This document shows positions 27,300 through 39,229 of a stretch of 64,000 nucleotides of DNA, piece by piece (within the stretch, counting starts at the first letter, position 1; each line of letters starts with the position of its first letter). A model generated the notes under the pieces. The model was not told where the DNA came from. It made no database searches and saw only the letters and a program-made list of their open reading frames with translations. This stretch comes from Sinotaia quadrata. Lineage: Eukaryota > Mollusca > Gastropoda > Architaenioglossa > Viviparidae. The position numbers were made by a program, and so were the translations under genes. The DNA lies in contig CM054181.1 of the NCBI GenBank assembly GCA_028829895.1, positions 69,125,759 to 69,189,758 on the forward strand, read 5' to 3'.

Positions 27300-29189
27300 G
27301 CTGGGAGGACATCGTAATCTTTAATTTTATTGGTCGTTTTCGACAACAAGAACGATGGCGATTGCCGACATGTTTCATTCATTCGTCTTATCTCTGTCAG
27401 AATGTGCCGCCACTAGCCAGCCCATCGCGGAAGAGTTCGGCTTTTCACTTAAAATATAAGTCAGATGCTTATCTCACACTGGGCTTAAATGCCAGGCCGG
27501 CAGATTTGAGACTCCGCGGGTCGTGGGTTTGCGATGCACCAAGACATTCGGGAGATGGGTAAATAGTAACGCGTGAGACAAATGATAATGCTGGAAATAG
27601 GTGACTGTGTAAATCTACGGGTTTTTATCAACCGAAGCTTTCCACGGCAATAATGTTATTTATTCGCTTAATGCTAAAACTGTGTGTAACAGTAAGTGGG
27701 GTTTTGTGAGCTGTGATCAGTTGGCTTAAATGCACACTGCGAGTACCGCACCCAAGGGTTCAGAAGAAGAATCTGAGTGTTGTGCAAGACGAGTGCTATA
27801 ATGTTATACCAGTCATCTTGGAAATTCTTCTTCTTTTCTCTCTTCATTTTTTTTTAATTCGAAAATTTTATTATTGGAAAGAATAAATGTGTAAATACGC
27901 GGTCATAAAAATTAGTTTTGGGCTTTGATCGGTATTGACAAGATAGTGGCAACGATTTTAAATGATTATTTTCAAAAATAGGTTTTCAATCATTTCTCAT
28001 AGAAAGTCAATGGTGTTCATAAAATATATCTTTACTACTTTGTTACATTTATTAAGTCAGGATCTAGTTTAATCGGCACCTGTGGATTGTAATGGCGTTA
28101 TCTAAAGTCTTGTTGTTAGGGTGATTTGTGTAACCTAATGCTATTTTATACAGTACAATTTGTATATAGTGCAATCTGTATCCCTTCCTATCTTGTATAC
28201 TGTGTGATTTTTATCTGTATGCAGAACGATCTGTATCTAGTGCTCTCTGTATACAGTGCGAAGTGTATGTAACGCTATCAGGATGTAGTGGGATCTGTAT
28301 CTTGTACTAATTGTACATAGTGCTGTCTCCATTTTGTACAACTTGTGTAGTGTGTAATTTTCCCCAAAAGTAAATAAAATGAACAAAGCGTAAACAAGAG
28401 AGAGGCATACAATAAGAGAAACTAAAAAATAATATTCTTTGGGCAAATACAAATCATTGTCAAGGTAGTTTTAATTACTACAGAATCTTTCCATTAGAGA
28501 TTACTTAAATGTGGATTCAAACTTTTCCAGGTGTTCAGTGAGAGACAAAATAACAGTCGCCATTAATATCGTCAGTCATCATCAGTAGTTACAAATCGTA
28601 GTCACCTGTGTATAACAGACCTCAGATCATGTAGTAGTAAACAACGCCATCAAAGTCACTTGTATTTACGAAACTGACTCCAATTCACTTATATTCAAGA
28701 AATTGACATTAGAATCACTTGTGCTCGCATAACTGTCATCATGCAAACGTGAACCTAATGGCATCTCTAAGTCAACCTGTTTACCGTTAGATATCTTAAA
28801 AGAACAACCAGTTGTAATTTCTTAACTATGTTAATTTCTTCACTTGATTACAACTAATTCAGTTTGCAGAACTGTGATCATATGTGTTACTTCCGTTTAA
28901 ACTCTGACCTCTCCATTTAATCTAAGAAAGGACAACTGATAACAGATCACTTGTATACTGGACATGCTAGATAAATGTCAGATCAATTGTACACTTGACA
29001 TGCCTCGTAAAATCAGATAAGTTGTTAATTGGGAATGCATCTTTGTAATCTACAGCTAGGCAACCACCATTCTGACGTAACGAACGTAAGTCAAATGTTG
29101 CAGATACGCGACCTGTAAACTTTGAACTCCCAACTGATGACCTTCAAGAAGGAAACAAAACGGAAGAAAAAGACAACATCACAAACAGG
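27300..29189. other. Unique DNA upstream of scratch, no gene seen
   Basis: A CpG-richer block spans 27300-27560, including ACTCCGCGGGTCGTGGGTTT at 27512, which faintly resembles a tRNA-derived SINE B-box region. The stretch 28130-28330 holds weak TGTATCTAGTG-like repeats. No coding exon is recognised. Confidence 0.45.
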
Positions 29190-30064
29190 AAAGTTGGCCT
29201 GACAACGATTTCCAGCCTTGAGGAACCAACCGCCTGCCTCTCCTTCCCATCCTCCTCCCCGCATACCGTCGGCAGAGACAGGGGAGAGAAGACGCTTAGG
29301 GGTGAATCCTATTGGGAGAGGAACAGGGGGAGGGGGCAGTTGGGAGGGAATCTTGCACGTGCGTGTATGAGCACGCGCACACATCGTCTCACGCGCGCAC
29401 AGACACTGACACCCACTGCATGCTCAGTGGCCGTGCACAGACACTCCCCCACACGCACGGGCTGCACAAACACACACACACTCATGTATGCATATGCACG
29501 ACAGCGACTAGGACGGTAGCACTAGAGGCGTCCCTTGGCAGATGTCTGTAGAACGAGAAGAGCAAGTTTGCAAGGACAAGCGGGGGCGACTGACGCCGGT
29601 AAGAAAGAAGAGCGAGTAAGCAGGATCACAGACACGGGTGGCAGTGGGAAACAAACTTGGATCGCTAGGAACAAAGTGCACGTAGCGGTGGCGATTTTGA
29701 CTCAGGTTAGATGAAATGGTGCGGGCTACTTCGCCATCCAAACCACGAGGTTTAGGTAGTCCCAGTAGTAGATGAGAGACAAACAACCAAACGGGCGCAA
29801 ATTGTAAGCTCCTCTTCATTTGAGGGATGAGATCTTTCCGTGGATGCGTTTAAAAAAGAGGAAAAAGAAGAAGAGGGGGAAAAAAGGGGGGGCAATGCAT
29901 TGGCAAGGCCTAGCGTGAGAACTAGTCAGGAACGAGTCGCGCTCGCTGCTGGAGGGCACTATAGTACGGTCGTAGTACGCTACAGGGCAGGTTGCCAGCA
30001 TTGTGCGGCTGATGCTGTTGCCGCCAGCTGCCACTTCATCACCACTATCATCATCATTGTCATC
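29190..30064 (+). promoter_or_regulatory. scrt: CpG-rich presumptive promoter and 5' UTR of scratch
   Basis: Unlike its surroundings this stretch is GC- and CpG-rich, with GC-box-like GGGGGAGGGGG (29327-29337) and an inverted CCAAT box (ATTGG, about 29310). There is a block of alternating CG/CA words at 29355-29400. No good TATA box is seen. The frame of exon 1 is open leftwards to about 29840 but has no upstream in-frame ATG, which supports initiation at 30065. The transcription start is not determined, and a further non-coding exon upstream is possible. Confidence 0.4.
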
Positions 30065-30536
30065 ATGCCTCGAATCTTCATGCTTACGCACCGTCGCTAT
30101 GTACCCACGCCGCCCGTTAACAACGTCCTCAACCACAGTCCCGACGACAGAGCAACCGTAGCCGATGAACGCATGGTTGAGAACTCCTCTGATGTTCGGC
30201 GCGAAGAGCAAGAGGAGGCAGTGGACCTTGTCGTGCACAAGGTCACCGACGACAGCACATCTTTCACAGGCAATAGAGGCAGCAATGACTGTTATGACAG
30301 CCGCTGTACCGCTTTCGACCAATTCAAATACAGCAACGATCCAACTGTCTACCATGGAGCTGCAGCCCACAGTCCACTGTTCACTGTCAAAGCCGGGGGC
30401 CACGACGGCAACAGTTACATTGTCGAAGACGGTCACGACGACAGTGCCGTCGACGATAGACGCAACAGCAGAAATGAGACCTCCAACACCATTCCCACTA
30501 GTTCAAGTGACAACGGCATGGATCTGAGCATGAAAG
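30065..30536 (+). CDS. scrt: Scratch-family repressor, exon 1 (SNAG domain)
   Basis: This exon encodes residues 1-157 plus the first base of codon 158. The start MPRIFMLTHRRYVP has the MPRxF signature and basic patch of a SNAG domain, the N-terminal repression motif of Snail, Scratch and Gfi proteins, known in other animals to recruit LSD1-type corepressors. SNAG works at the extreme N-terminus, and this is the first ATG in the frame, with A at -3. The rest is acidic and Ser/Asp-rich (residues 26-150) without folded domains. It ends MDLSMK (residues 152-157), close to the PxDLSxK CtBP-binding motif but lacking the proline. The exon closes at AAAG|GTGAGC, a strong donor, in phase 1. The residue after the junction is Asp (G|AC), which keeps frame with exon 2. 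Joining it to the distant zinc-finger exon is inference from phase, strand, order and family logic. Confidence 0.78.
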
Positions 30537-30623
30537 GTGAGCTGAATTTTGTACTGCAACTAATTTGAGGCGAAGGCAGCAACAACAAATGTCGAGGAAT
30601 CGTTGGCCCGAGAGTTGTACGAG

Positions 30624-30680
30624 TTGTGGGGATTTGTGGGGATTTGTGGGGATTTGTGGGGATTTTTGTGGATTTGCGGG
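30624..30680 (+). repeat. GTGGGGATTT repeat, possible G-quadruplex
   Basis: Four GGGG runs at 30628, 30638, 30648 and 30658 are separated by identical 6-base loops, followed by decayed copies. On the + strand, and so in the scratch pre-mRNA, this fits a four-tetrad quadruplex pattern about 90 bases after the splice donor. Confidence 0.75.
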
Positions 30681-30749
30681 TTTAGTACATATTGGCAATC
30701 ACCAAGAGGTTTATGTGTATATTTATCGTTGTTTGTTGTCACTTGTTAC

Positions 30750-31602
30750 TTAAGGGGGTAGACCTACCTGGCGAGGGGTGTATTTTTGTTCTTTTTGTGC
30801 TATTTGGTAACAATTGAAGGAATTTTGATAAAATTTGGTGAGCATCTTCATCTGTTATGTAACTTTTCAGGAAAATAATTGTTTAGCTGATATAATTTTA
30901 CAAACATGATGGGAACTTTGTTTTTAAAATAACATTTTGCAAAAGAAAAGTACTGGCATCACTGTGTACACAACATTTCTTACACTGTCCCTGAAAGCTA
31001 TACTTTGGTAAAGTGATTAAAGACACGTTTACCTGGAACCTGAACTAGGAAACAGCAGGTATGTGGTATACGACATGTACAAAAGTAAATATTTTCCCTC
31101 TTACTGCAAATGATGTTAATTTAGTTCTTTCTGTTTGATTACAGTTTGGCTAGTTTAGGCTCCAAGACAAATGTCAAGGTTTTAGCTTGCAAAATGAGGA
31201 AACTAGGGTGTAAAAACACCCCGAAAAGTGGCAGTTTTCGGAGAAAATCGACGTGCTAAAATTAGAACTAGACAAAAGCTTGCTTTGAAGCCTCATAAGT
31301 CCACTTTGTTGGGGAATTGATTAATAATTCAAACTGTGAATGATAGCGGCAAGAGTTTGCTTTCTAGTAGGTTTTTAAAAAATAACGATTTTCTAGCAAA
31401 CGCTAGGTAGGTCTACCCACTAAAATGAGAACTAGACACACGTCTGCTTTGAACCCTCATATCTCCACTTTGGTGTGGAGTTGATTCAGAATTCAAACTG
31501 GGAATGAAACTAGAAAGATTGAGCTTTCTCATGATACAAGTTACTAGTAGGTTTTCAGAAAAACTATTTTGTAGCTAAATCTAGGTAGGTAAACCCCTTT
31601 AA
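30750..31602. mobile_element. TTAA-flanked MITE with duplicated 3' end
   Basis: The left end is TTAA then GGGGGTAGACCTACCTGG (30754-30771). The right end is CTAGGTAGGTAAACCCCT (31581-31598) then TTAA (31599-31602). The inverted repeats agree at about 14 of 18 bases. A second, better inverted copy of the end, CTAGGTAGGTCTACCC, lies inside at 31403-31418. Each right end is preceded by a related segment (TAGAACTAGACA...TTGAAGCCTCATA at 31260 and the like at 31428), so the last roughly 180 bp are tandemly duplicated. TTAA duplications point to piggyBac- or Kolobok-type mobilisation; no transposase frame is present. Confidence 0.68.
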
Positions 31603-32579
31603 GCTATGATTACAATAGGTGGTCAGGGTTGTAAACTGAATTTTAAACACTCATAATTTATTTAAAGTCCCTTCAATTATAGTCCTAAACAATATGTTTG
31701 ATTTAGCGCAAAGGGTAGATAAGCTCATAAACTACTTAAATCGAATGTTTTGACAACTCTAATAACAATTACGTAACAATGGAAATTTCATTAAACAGTA
31801 GTTGTTGACGCTGTTATTTTATTTTGTATGGAAAAAAATAATTAATTGAATAATTTAGTCCAGAAAATTTATAAACTTTTCGGCTGAATAATGGTCGCTC
31901 GAAGACGGGTGGTTGTCAAAAATACAACGAAATCAGTGACTATAACATTTCTTGCTTTGGGTTGTTTCCCCTTTGCGAATTCATGAATTTGCACTCCATG
32001 TTTCAGCAAAATGTCTTTTTGGTAACCTTGCACGCCTTCAGAATTTCTTCATCTGATTGATGGTCTGTTCTAAAGTGCGTGTTGTTTGTGATAATCCTAC
32101 AGCACCCGGATAGTCATGGCGATGCATACCTGATGTGGGTAGATGATTTTACATGCACAGTGGTCCAACTCGCAGTAATAGATGTTGGTCTGCACTGAAT
32201 GTGGAATGCTTGTGTGTGCGCGCGTATTTTAAATGAAGTGTAGAATTCTTCTAGATAGGTGTGTGCCTTTTCTAACAGCTATTTCTGTTGCTCTTACAGT
32301 TGTCTTTGTGTTGTTGCTCTGCTGCTGCTCTTGTTGCGACATGTATATTGTTGTTGATGATGAGGAGGAGGAGGAGGAGAGTGTTTTAAAAAAAATTATC
32401 TCACGACGTTGTTGACACTTTCATCGGAATCAGTCCTTTTCACTTTCAGGATGTGAATTTGTTTATGTTGTATTGGCTATAGGTTAGTGCATAATTATGT
32501 AGATGTTATGTTGGGCAAAGATCAGTTCATTTATTATATGATCTATGCTGGCCAAAGGTCAGTGTATTTGTATATGTTA
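31603..32579. other. Intronic AT-rich DNA, nothing recognised
   Basis: Unique sequence apart from a short GAGGAG run at 32360. No element is identified. Confidence 0.5.
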
Positions 32580-32767
32580 TGTTGACGTAGGATGAGTATA
32601 GATGAGTCTTAGATCAGCGTGTGTGTGTGTGTGTGTGTATGTCATGTTAGTCTTAGATCAGCGTGTGTGTGTGTCATGTTAGTCTTAGATCAGCGTGTGT
32701 GTGTGTGTGTGTGTCATGTTAGTCTTAGATCAGCGTGTGTGTGTATGCCATGTTAGTCTTAGATCAG

Positions 32768-32810
<43 letters not shown>

Positions 32811-32830
32811 GTCATGTTAGTCTTAAATCA
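32580..32830. repeat. TG-rich minisatellite
   Basis: About six units of GTCATGTTAGTCTTAGATCA followed by GCG(TG)n of variable length, so unit length varies with the embedded TG run. Confidence 0.9.
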
Positions 32831-34382
32831 ATGCATTTATATATGCTGTTAATCTTAGGTCATTGTGTGTATGTATTTATGATGGACAATGATCAGTCTG
32901 TCTGTATATGTTACAGTGGACAATGGTCAGTGTATTTGTATATGTTATTCTTAGGTCATACTATTTGGAAATTTCATTTTGTTTCTGTTTGTTTTTACCT
33001 GCATTTTGCAAAAGGTGGGATGGGATACTTGGAAGTGAAATCCAACATTCAAACTGTACAAATATCAATGTGTACCTTTTGTTAATAATGTCATTTATCA
33101 CCTATTAATAGTATTATTTAGCAGTTTATGTCATGCTAATTACTCTTTTGTACTAATGTCATGCTAGTAACACTTTTGTATTAGTGTCAGTGCTAGTAAC
33201 TCTTTTTTTTTATTAGTTTCAGAGTCTGTAATTCTTTTTAATAGTGTGAGTACTTGAAGCTGTTGTCTTATAATAATTCAGTACTAGTACTTGTTATCTC
33301 GTTACAATCAGTGATAGTACTTGTTATCTCGTTACAATCAGTACTAGTACTTGTTATCTCGTTACAATCAGTGATAGTACCTATAATCTCTTAGTGTCAC
33401 AGTCAGCGACAGTGCTTATCTTTATGTCACACTCAGTAACAGTACTTATATCTATTTAACAAGTGACAGTAGTTACATTTCTTTACTTCACTTTCAGTGT
33501 CAGTATTTATGTCTCTTTACATCAAAATCAATGGCATATAATCTCTGGATGTCACAATAAGAATAAGTGAAAATATTTACGTCTGCGTCACAATCAGCTG
33601 CTGTTGTCTTATTCTTTCTCTTATAATACATTCTGTATATTATTGACTTCTCAAACAAGATTATTAAAGCTGAAATTGAGTGCTTTCTTTAGTAAATAAT
33701 TTATATATACTACTTATATTATTTCATTTCTGCCTTGCAGTTCTGGTTTATGAGTAAATAACTTTTTATTTTTTTTTAATTGAAAAATTAAATGTACTCA
33801 TTTTTTCTCTCCATATTTTGTGCTTTTTGATTTGGTTGTCTTCAATACTGTTTACCATATGGGGGGGGGGGGTGTCAGTATTGTTTATCCTACGGAGGGG
33901 GGGGGGATGATTTTCTTCTCTTGTGACAGCTCAAATATATTATCCAAAGTTAACTTTTATTATCTTTCCTTTTACAAACAAACTTCAAAAATATTATTTT
34001 TAACTTCATTAAAAGGAAGAAAACATGACGTCCCACATTTTATTATTATTATGGCTCTCATCGTCGTCGTCGTAGTCGCCATCATCATCACCATTATTGT
34101 TCTTTGTTGTTGTTTTGATTGTAATTATTGTTGTTGCTGTTGTCAGTATTATTCTTGCTATTATTATTGTGTCAGTGTTATTCTTGCTATTGTTATTGGT
34201 GCTTTTTTCACTATTGTGGTTATTGCTACTATTGCTGTTGTTTTTATAGCATTTATTATTATTAATATCACTTTAAATATATATCTGGCTTTCCTAAGTG
34301 CAGTTAATTTATATATATACACACACACGCATAGATACATGTAGTTTATCCAGTGACCAACAACATATACTTCTTAATTTCT
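32831..34382. other. Intronic DNA with small repeats
   Basis: Holds a 30-bp array (33265-33375, four copies of AGTACTTGTTATCTCGTTAC), two G runs (33860, 33895) and a TTATTATTGTTGTT-rich stretch (34045-34270) that opens a Cys/Ile-rich frame of no biological meaning. Confidence 0.6.
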
Positions 34383-34590
34383 AGCTCTGAATGACTGTAG
34401 TTGTCAACGAGTCACGTGATCATAATTGTGGAGATAAATCTGAATTAGTCACGTGATCACATATGTGGTGGTAGCTCTGAAAGAAGTTATGCCATCATAG
34501 TGTGGTGGTAGTTCTGAACGAGTCACGTGATCATACTTGTGGTGGTAGCTCTGACGAGTCATGTGATCATAGTTGTGATGGTTAAGAGTA
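34383..34590. repeat. CACGTG-bearing minisatellite
   Basis: Four to five diverged units contain GAGTCACGTGATCATA and TTGTGGTGGTAGCTCTGA. Exact CACGTG palindromes lie at 34413, 34450 and 34524, and a CATGTG variant at 34560. Each perfect copy is embedded in TCACGTGA. Confidence 0.8.
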
Positions 34591-37289
34591 TTGTTGTTTG
34601 ATGTGCAGTGTATATGTTTCTTGGACGCAAATCAAATGGCTGTTGTACGTTATACGGTATATATGGTAGGACTTTTACAATTACAATTCTAAGTATCCTC
34701 AAGTCAAACGAAGTTACAATTCTGGCCTACTTAATGTCAACTGCGGTCACATTTATGAGACCCAAAAATTAATAGAAGTTAATTTCTTGTTATATTATCT
34801 CAAGTTAGATATGGTCCTGCTGCTGATCTTTCTGTTCTCAATTTGCAATTGACTTTACCTCAAGGTATGAAGTAGAGTTTCTGACTTATCAACTCGTTTG
34901 TGTCTCACTTTTGGCCTTGACCTACAGACAGTGTCACGTTTCTTACTTCCTAATTTAATTGGGCTTTACATCTTTTACCTTTTTTACCTTTCTAACGTCA
35001 TTTGTCCTTGTATGACTTAACCTGAATTTACCTAAGTGGGTAAGATTTATTTAGTCTGAAAATAATGTAAAGATAGGATTGAAAGCTATCAATGAAAGGA
35101 AGTACTTTAATTTAAAGAAATAACAAAAACTAATATGGAACTGCTTTTGTTCTATTGAAAGATGTCACAGAATTTGATAAACAAAATTTGAAAATGTACA
35201 TATCAATGTAATTACACTAACCAACATTATATTTGGTTAGATTTATTTTGTTTCTTCTTATTTATTTATTTGTTTACTTGTTATTTTTGTTTTGCTTGTA
35301 AATTTATTTATTGCGTTGGTTGCTTGCTTGCTTTATTAATTTATATTTTATTTTTTTTAAATTAGGGTGGGGGAATTTACTTTTTTAAGTTGTTTACTTT
35401 TTAATTTTGTTGTTGATGTCGTTTGTCTATTGTTATTTTTGTGATTCATATATGGTTTTGTTTGATTTTTGTTTTAAATTCATTTATATCTCGGTTTATT
35501 AATTTTGAAGGAGGCTCAGAAAGTTGCCCTTTGTTTTATTTATTCTTTTATGTGTGTCTGTTACTTGATTACTCTTCGGCAACCCAATTGTTCTTGTTTG
35601 TAGGTTGATGTGTTTGTTAGCAGAACAAGATACAACATAAATACTTACGAGATGAAAAGTAAACAGACATTCTTCAATTTGAAGTGCAAGCGGATCCTTT
35701 TTCAAATCTTGGGGAAATCTAATAGCGTCTTAGACAAATTACATTGCGTAACTGTGCTCACTCACAAGCACACACACCCCAAATAAACATACAAACACCT
35801 CATAAAAGTCAATAGTTAACTTTCTTTCAATACCATTTTGTATAATGTCGATTTACTGGTACTCATGCCTGCCTCATCAAGATTCCTTCACGGTGTGACT
35901 TGTGCTGACAGTTCCCGAGGGAGAAGAGGTTTGGGATAGAGTTGGCCGGAGTGGGGGTGGTGGTGAAGGAAAGCTCCTCCGAATGTAGGGTACGGAGGCC
36001 GGACGGAGGCCTTTGGGTAAAGAGGGATGGAAGAGCTGGAATATACGCGCTCCTGGCGATATCTTTTTCAGCTGCCACCGTGTCTGCGCCTAACCACCTA
36101 CCCCACCACACCCACACAACCCCTTTCCCCTTTGTCTCTGTCTCTCTCTCGATCTCGGATCTCTGTCGTCTTCTCTCTTCTGTAGCTATAAACTTCTACC
36201 ACGCTATATGCACACCCGACAGCGTAGATAGACAGAGGGAAGAAAATGTCTTCATGACATAGGTGTGCTTAGTGGCTTAAATATTTCACTTTTTCAACCC
36301 ACCCACCCCCCAAAAGATAAATAGGTAGACTTCGATAGATAAACAAATTATTTTTCAAGCTTATTATTTCTAAGTATCTTGTTTGAATTGTTCAGCCCTT
36401 TTAAACACAAACCAGATAAAGTCACATAATCCAATTTGTAAAAATAAAGAAATAAAAAAAAAAACACCCATAGCATTTTCTATAGAAAGAAAGAGTTTGG
36501 ATTTTAATCAGATGAAGGAAAAAAGACGGGACTGTGAACGGTGTGAGTATAGTGGGTGGTGTTGTGTGCATGTATGGAGTTAAGATGGTGATAGGTTTCA
36601 CACAAAAAAAGAGATTTAGCGTCTGCTCTTCGAAACGCAAACACTACATTGCAGAGATGGAACTGGAGTCTGTGACACAGTACGTTGAGAATGGGTCTGC
36701 CAGTGGCATTTCGAGCATCATCCTTACTTTTATTTTTTCCGTTCATCCCCCTAACTTTCTAGCCTAGTATATCTTTCTGCGCGTGCGCGAAACTCGAAGA
36801 CGTGCTGACCTCGAAGCAGTAAATGATTGGTTCTGCAACTCATTCATAGTGCGAATCGTCCACCTGAGGCGCTGTTTGGGGCCCCGTTCACTCTTCTTCC
36901 AGTGAAATTTTCCTTTGAAATTAAGAAAGCCAGATGCCATGTCTTTTTATTTTTCTTTAACAATTCTTGCAGCTGGTTTGTTTTAATGTCAATATTAATA
37001 CTTTCTCATATTCCCCCATTTTTTTTTTTAAAAGAAAGATTTTTGTGGTTTAGCAGTAATGTGGTTGGTGGTGAATGGCTGGTGGTCAATGCCATTGTTA
37101 ATGAACTGATGTTAATGGACTGTGTGGATGAATAGTGGTCAACGCCACTATTAATGTGTGAGTGTACTTAGTGGAGGGCAATACCAGTGTGGGGACATTA
37201 ATATGAGAGTAATTAACAAAATATTATTAAGTTATTAAGAAGTTACAGAGGGTGAGCAATAAATTTTTACAGAAAATTAAATGGGTTTG
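34591..37289. other. Intronic unique DNA with two GC-richer blocks
   Basis: Block one (about 35880-36200) is CpG-richer and contains CAGCTG at 36069. Block two (about 36778-36900) contains GCGCGTGCGCG and CACCTG at 36861. Both could be enhancers, but only comparison with other species could show it. Short frames near 35942-36262 and 36504-36767 lack domains. Confidence 0.4.
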
Positions 37290-37690
37290 AGAGGAGACTA
37301 CTATCACGGCGGTAATTATAGAAAGAAATGGATTTGACTGATTATTCTCATTGCAATAATAACAGAAATGAAATGGTTTTGACTGACTACTGTCATTGCG
37401 ATAATTAAGGGAAATGTAATGGCTTTGACTGACTACTATCATTGAGATAATTATGGGAAATGAAATGGATTTGACTGACTATTATCATTAAAATAGTTAT
37501 GAGAAATTAAGTGGATGTGACTGACTGCTGTCATTACAGTAATTATGGGAAATACAATGGATTTGACTGACTATTGTCATTACAATAGTTGCAGGAATGA
37601 AATGGTTTTGACTAACTACTGTCATTAGAGTAAATTTGAGAAATTCAATGGTTTTGACTGACTATTTCATTTCATTAAGGGAAATGAAAT
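37290..37690. repeat. ~46-bp minisatellite
   Basis: About eight units of GAAATGGATTTGACTGACTA and CTGTCATT plus an AATTATGG spacer. Confidence 0.85.
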
Positions 37691-37779
37691 TTATATAGCT
37701 AAAGATTAATGCGCACTAAAATAATTATGTTATATGGATTTAAGTTTAATAGAAGTTATAGTTAATTATAATAATTAAG

Positions 37780-38020
37780 ACAATGTTTTTGTGTCATCAT
37801 TATAAAAGAAGGCATTTTGACAATGTTTTTGTGTCATCATCGTGCACTTTGTTTTGTGTTATTAGGATCGATCTTATGAGTTAATGATTAAATAACATGG
37901 CTCTCCCCTCACTTATTAGGATCAATCTGTTGAGTTAATAATTAAATAACATGGCTCTCCCCTCACTTATTAGGATCGATCTGTTGAGTTAATAATTAAA
38001 TAACGTAGCACTCCCCTCAC
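37780..38020. repeat. Two short tandem repeats
   Basis: GACAATGTTTTTGTGTCATC occurs twice (37780-37845). Three copies of a 54-bp unit with ATTAGGATCGATCTGTTGAG and AACATGGCTCTCCCCTCAC follow (37863-38015). Confidence 0.85.
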
Positions 38021-38129
38021 TTATGCATTTAACCTCAACTCTGCTTATACCAATCTTTAGCATAAACAGTATGTTTGTCCTCATCTGTTCTTTTATATTA
38101 ATCTTTAGTGTATACAATATTTATGTCTT

Positions 38130-38375
38130 CTGTGCTATTGACCAGTATTCAATGTTTGAACAACAGTGGGTTTTATTTGTGATACATATCAGTCTTAAAT
38201 GTTTGAACAGCATTGGGTATTTATTTGTGATACATAGTCTGAAAGGATTGAACGACAGTGGATTTGATTTTTGATACATAGTCTTGAAGGCTTGAACAAC
38301 AGTGGGTTTTATTCTGATACATAGTCTTGAAGGCTTGAACATCAGTGGGTTTTATTCTGATACATATCAGTCTTT
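38130..38375. repeat. ~45-bp tandem repeat
   Basis: Five diverged units of GAACAACAGTGGGTTTTATT and TGATACATAGTCT. Confidence 0.82.
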
Positions 38376-38449
38376 AGTCATAGTGTGTGTATATATGTCT
38401 TGACTTGTTTAGTCTTTAGATTTGCGTATGATAGACTTTATAATGTGGA

Positions 38450-38750
38450 CAGTAGGTATGTCCTAATCCATGTAGGTATGACCTAATCTTTATAAGTATG
38501 TCCTAATATGTGTAGGTATGTCCTAATATATGTAGGTATGTCCTAATATGTGTAGGTATGTCCTAATGTGCGTAGGTATGTCCTAATGTGTGTAGGTATG
38601 TCTTAATATGTGTAGGTATGTCCTAATATGTGTAGGTATGTCCTAATATATGTAGATATGTCCTAATATGCGTACGTATGTCCTAATGTGTAGGTATGTC
38701 CTAATATGTGTAGGTATGTCCTAATATGTGTAGGTATGTCCTAATCTATG
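38450..38750. repeat. 20-bp minisatellite
   Basis: About fifteen copies of TATGTCCTAATATGTGTAGG with point variants. Confidence 0.94.
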
Positions 38751-39229
38751 CATGTTGATTGATTTTAACATTCAAAAAGTATATGAGTTATCACCTTGAC
38801 AACTTGTCGACTTTAGTGTTTGGATATGATGTTGTTTTGTCAAATAATTGTATTAGAACAACGTCGTTATGTCATCACTGACTTTGTTTTAAAGTGTATT
38901 ACTAGTGCAAACATTTCTAAAGTGCATATTTCCTATGGCTTTAAAAGACTATTAATGTCTAGTCCAGCCCGTGTAATTTATAATTCGGCAGTTATTTATT
39001 GTGAAGCATTCGTTATTATTGTAATATTTAAAGGGCTAATACAAATAGAAAATGGATGTTTATTTTGCTCAGACTTGTATAAGTTAACTGTGAATAATAT
39101 CGACCATACCATCTTCATTTTCTTCAACTTGATAAATAGTTATTTGTGTATGCAGATTTGTTGTAACAATTGTAACAGTGTATCACACTAAATAACTACA
39201 TTTAATACATAAAAGGAGACTGCGCGTCC
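38751..39229. other. AT-rich intronic DNA
   Basis: An open frame at 38820-39191 (+, 123 residues) has no recognisable domain, and its composition matches the surrounding AT-rich DNA. I do not call it a gene. Confidence 0.45.

Noticed and set aside
29816..30436. 206-residue open frame opposite scratch exon 1
   Set aside because: Antisense shadow of a GC-rich exon; no domain is seen, and the + strand frame has the SNAG motif and splice donor.
34020..34300. Cys/Ile-rich frame
   Set aside because: Made by a TTATTGTTGTT-type low-complexity stretch.
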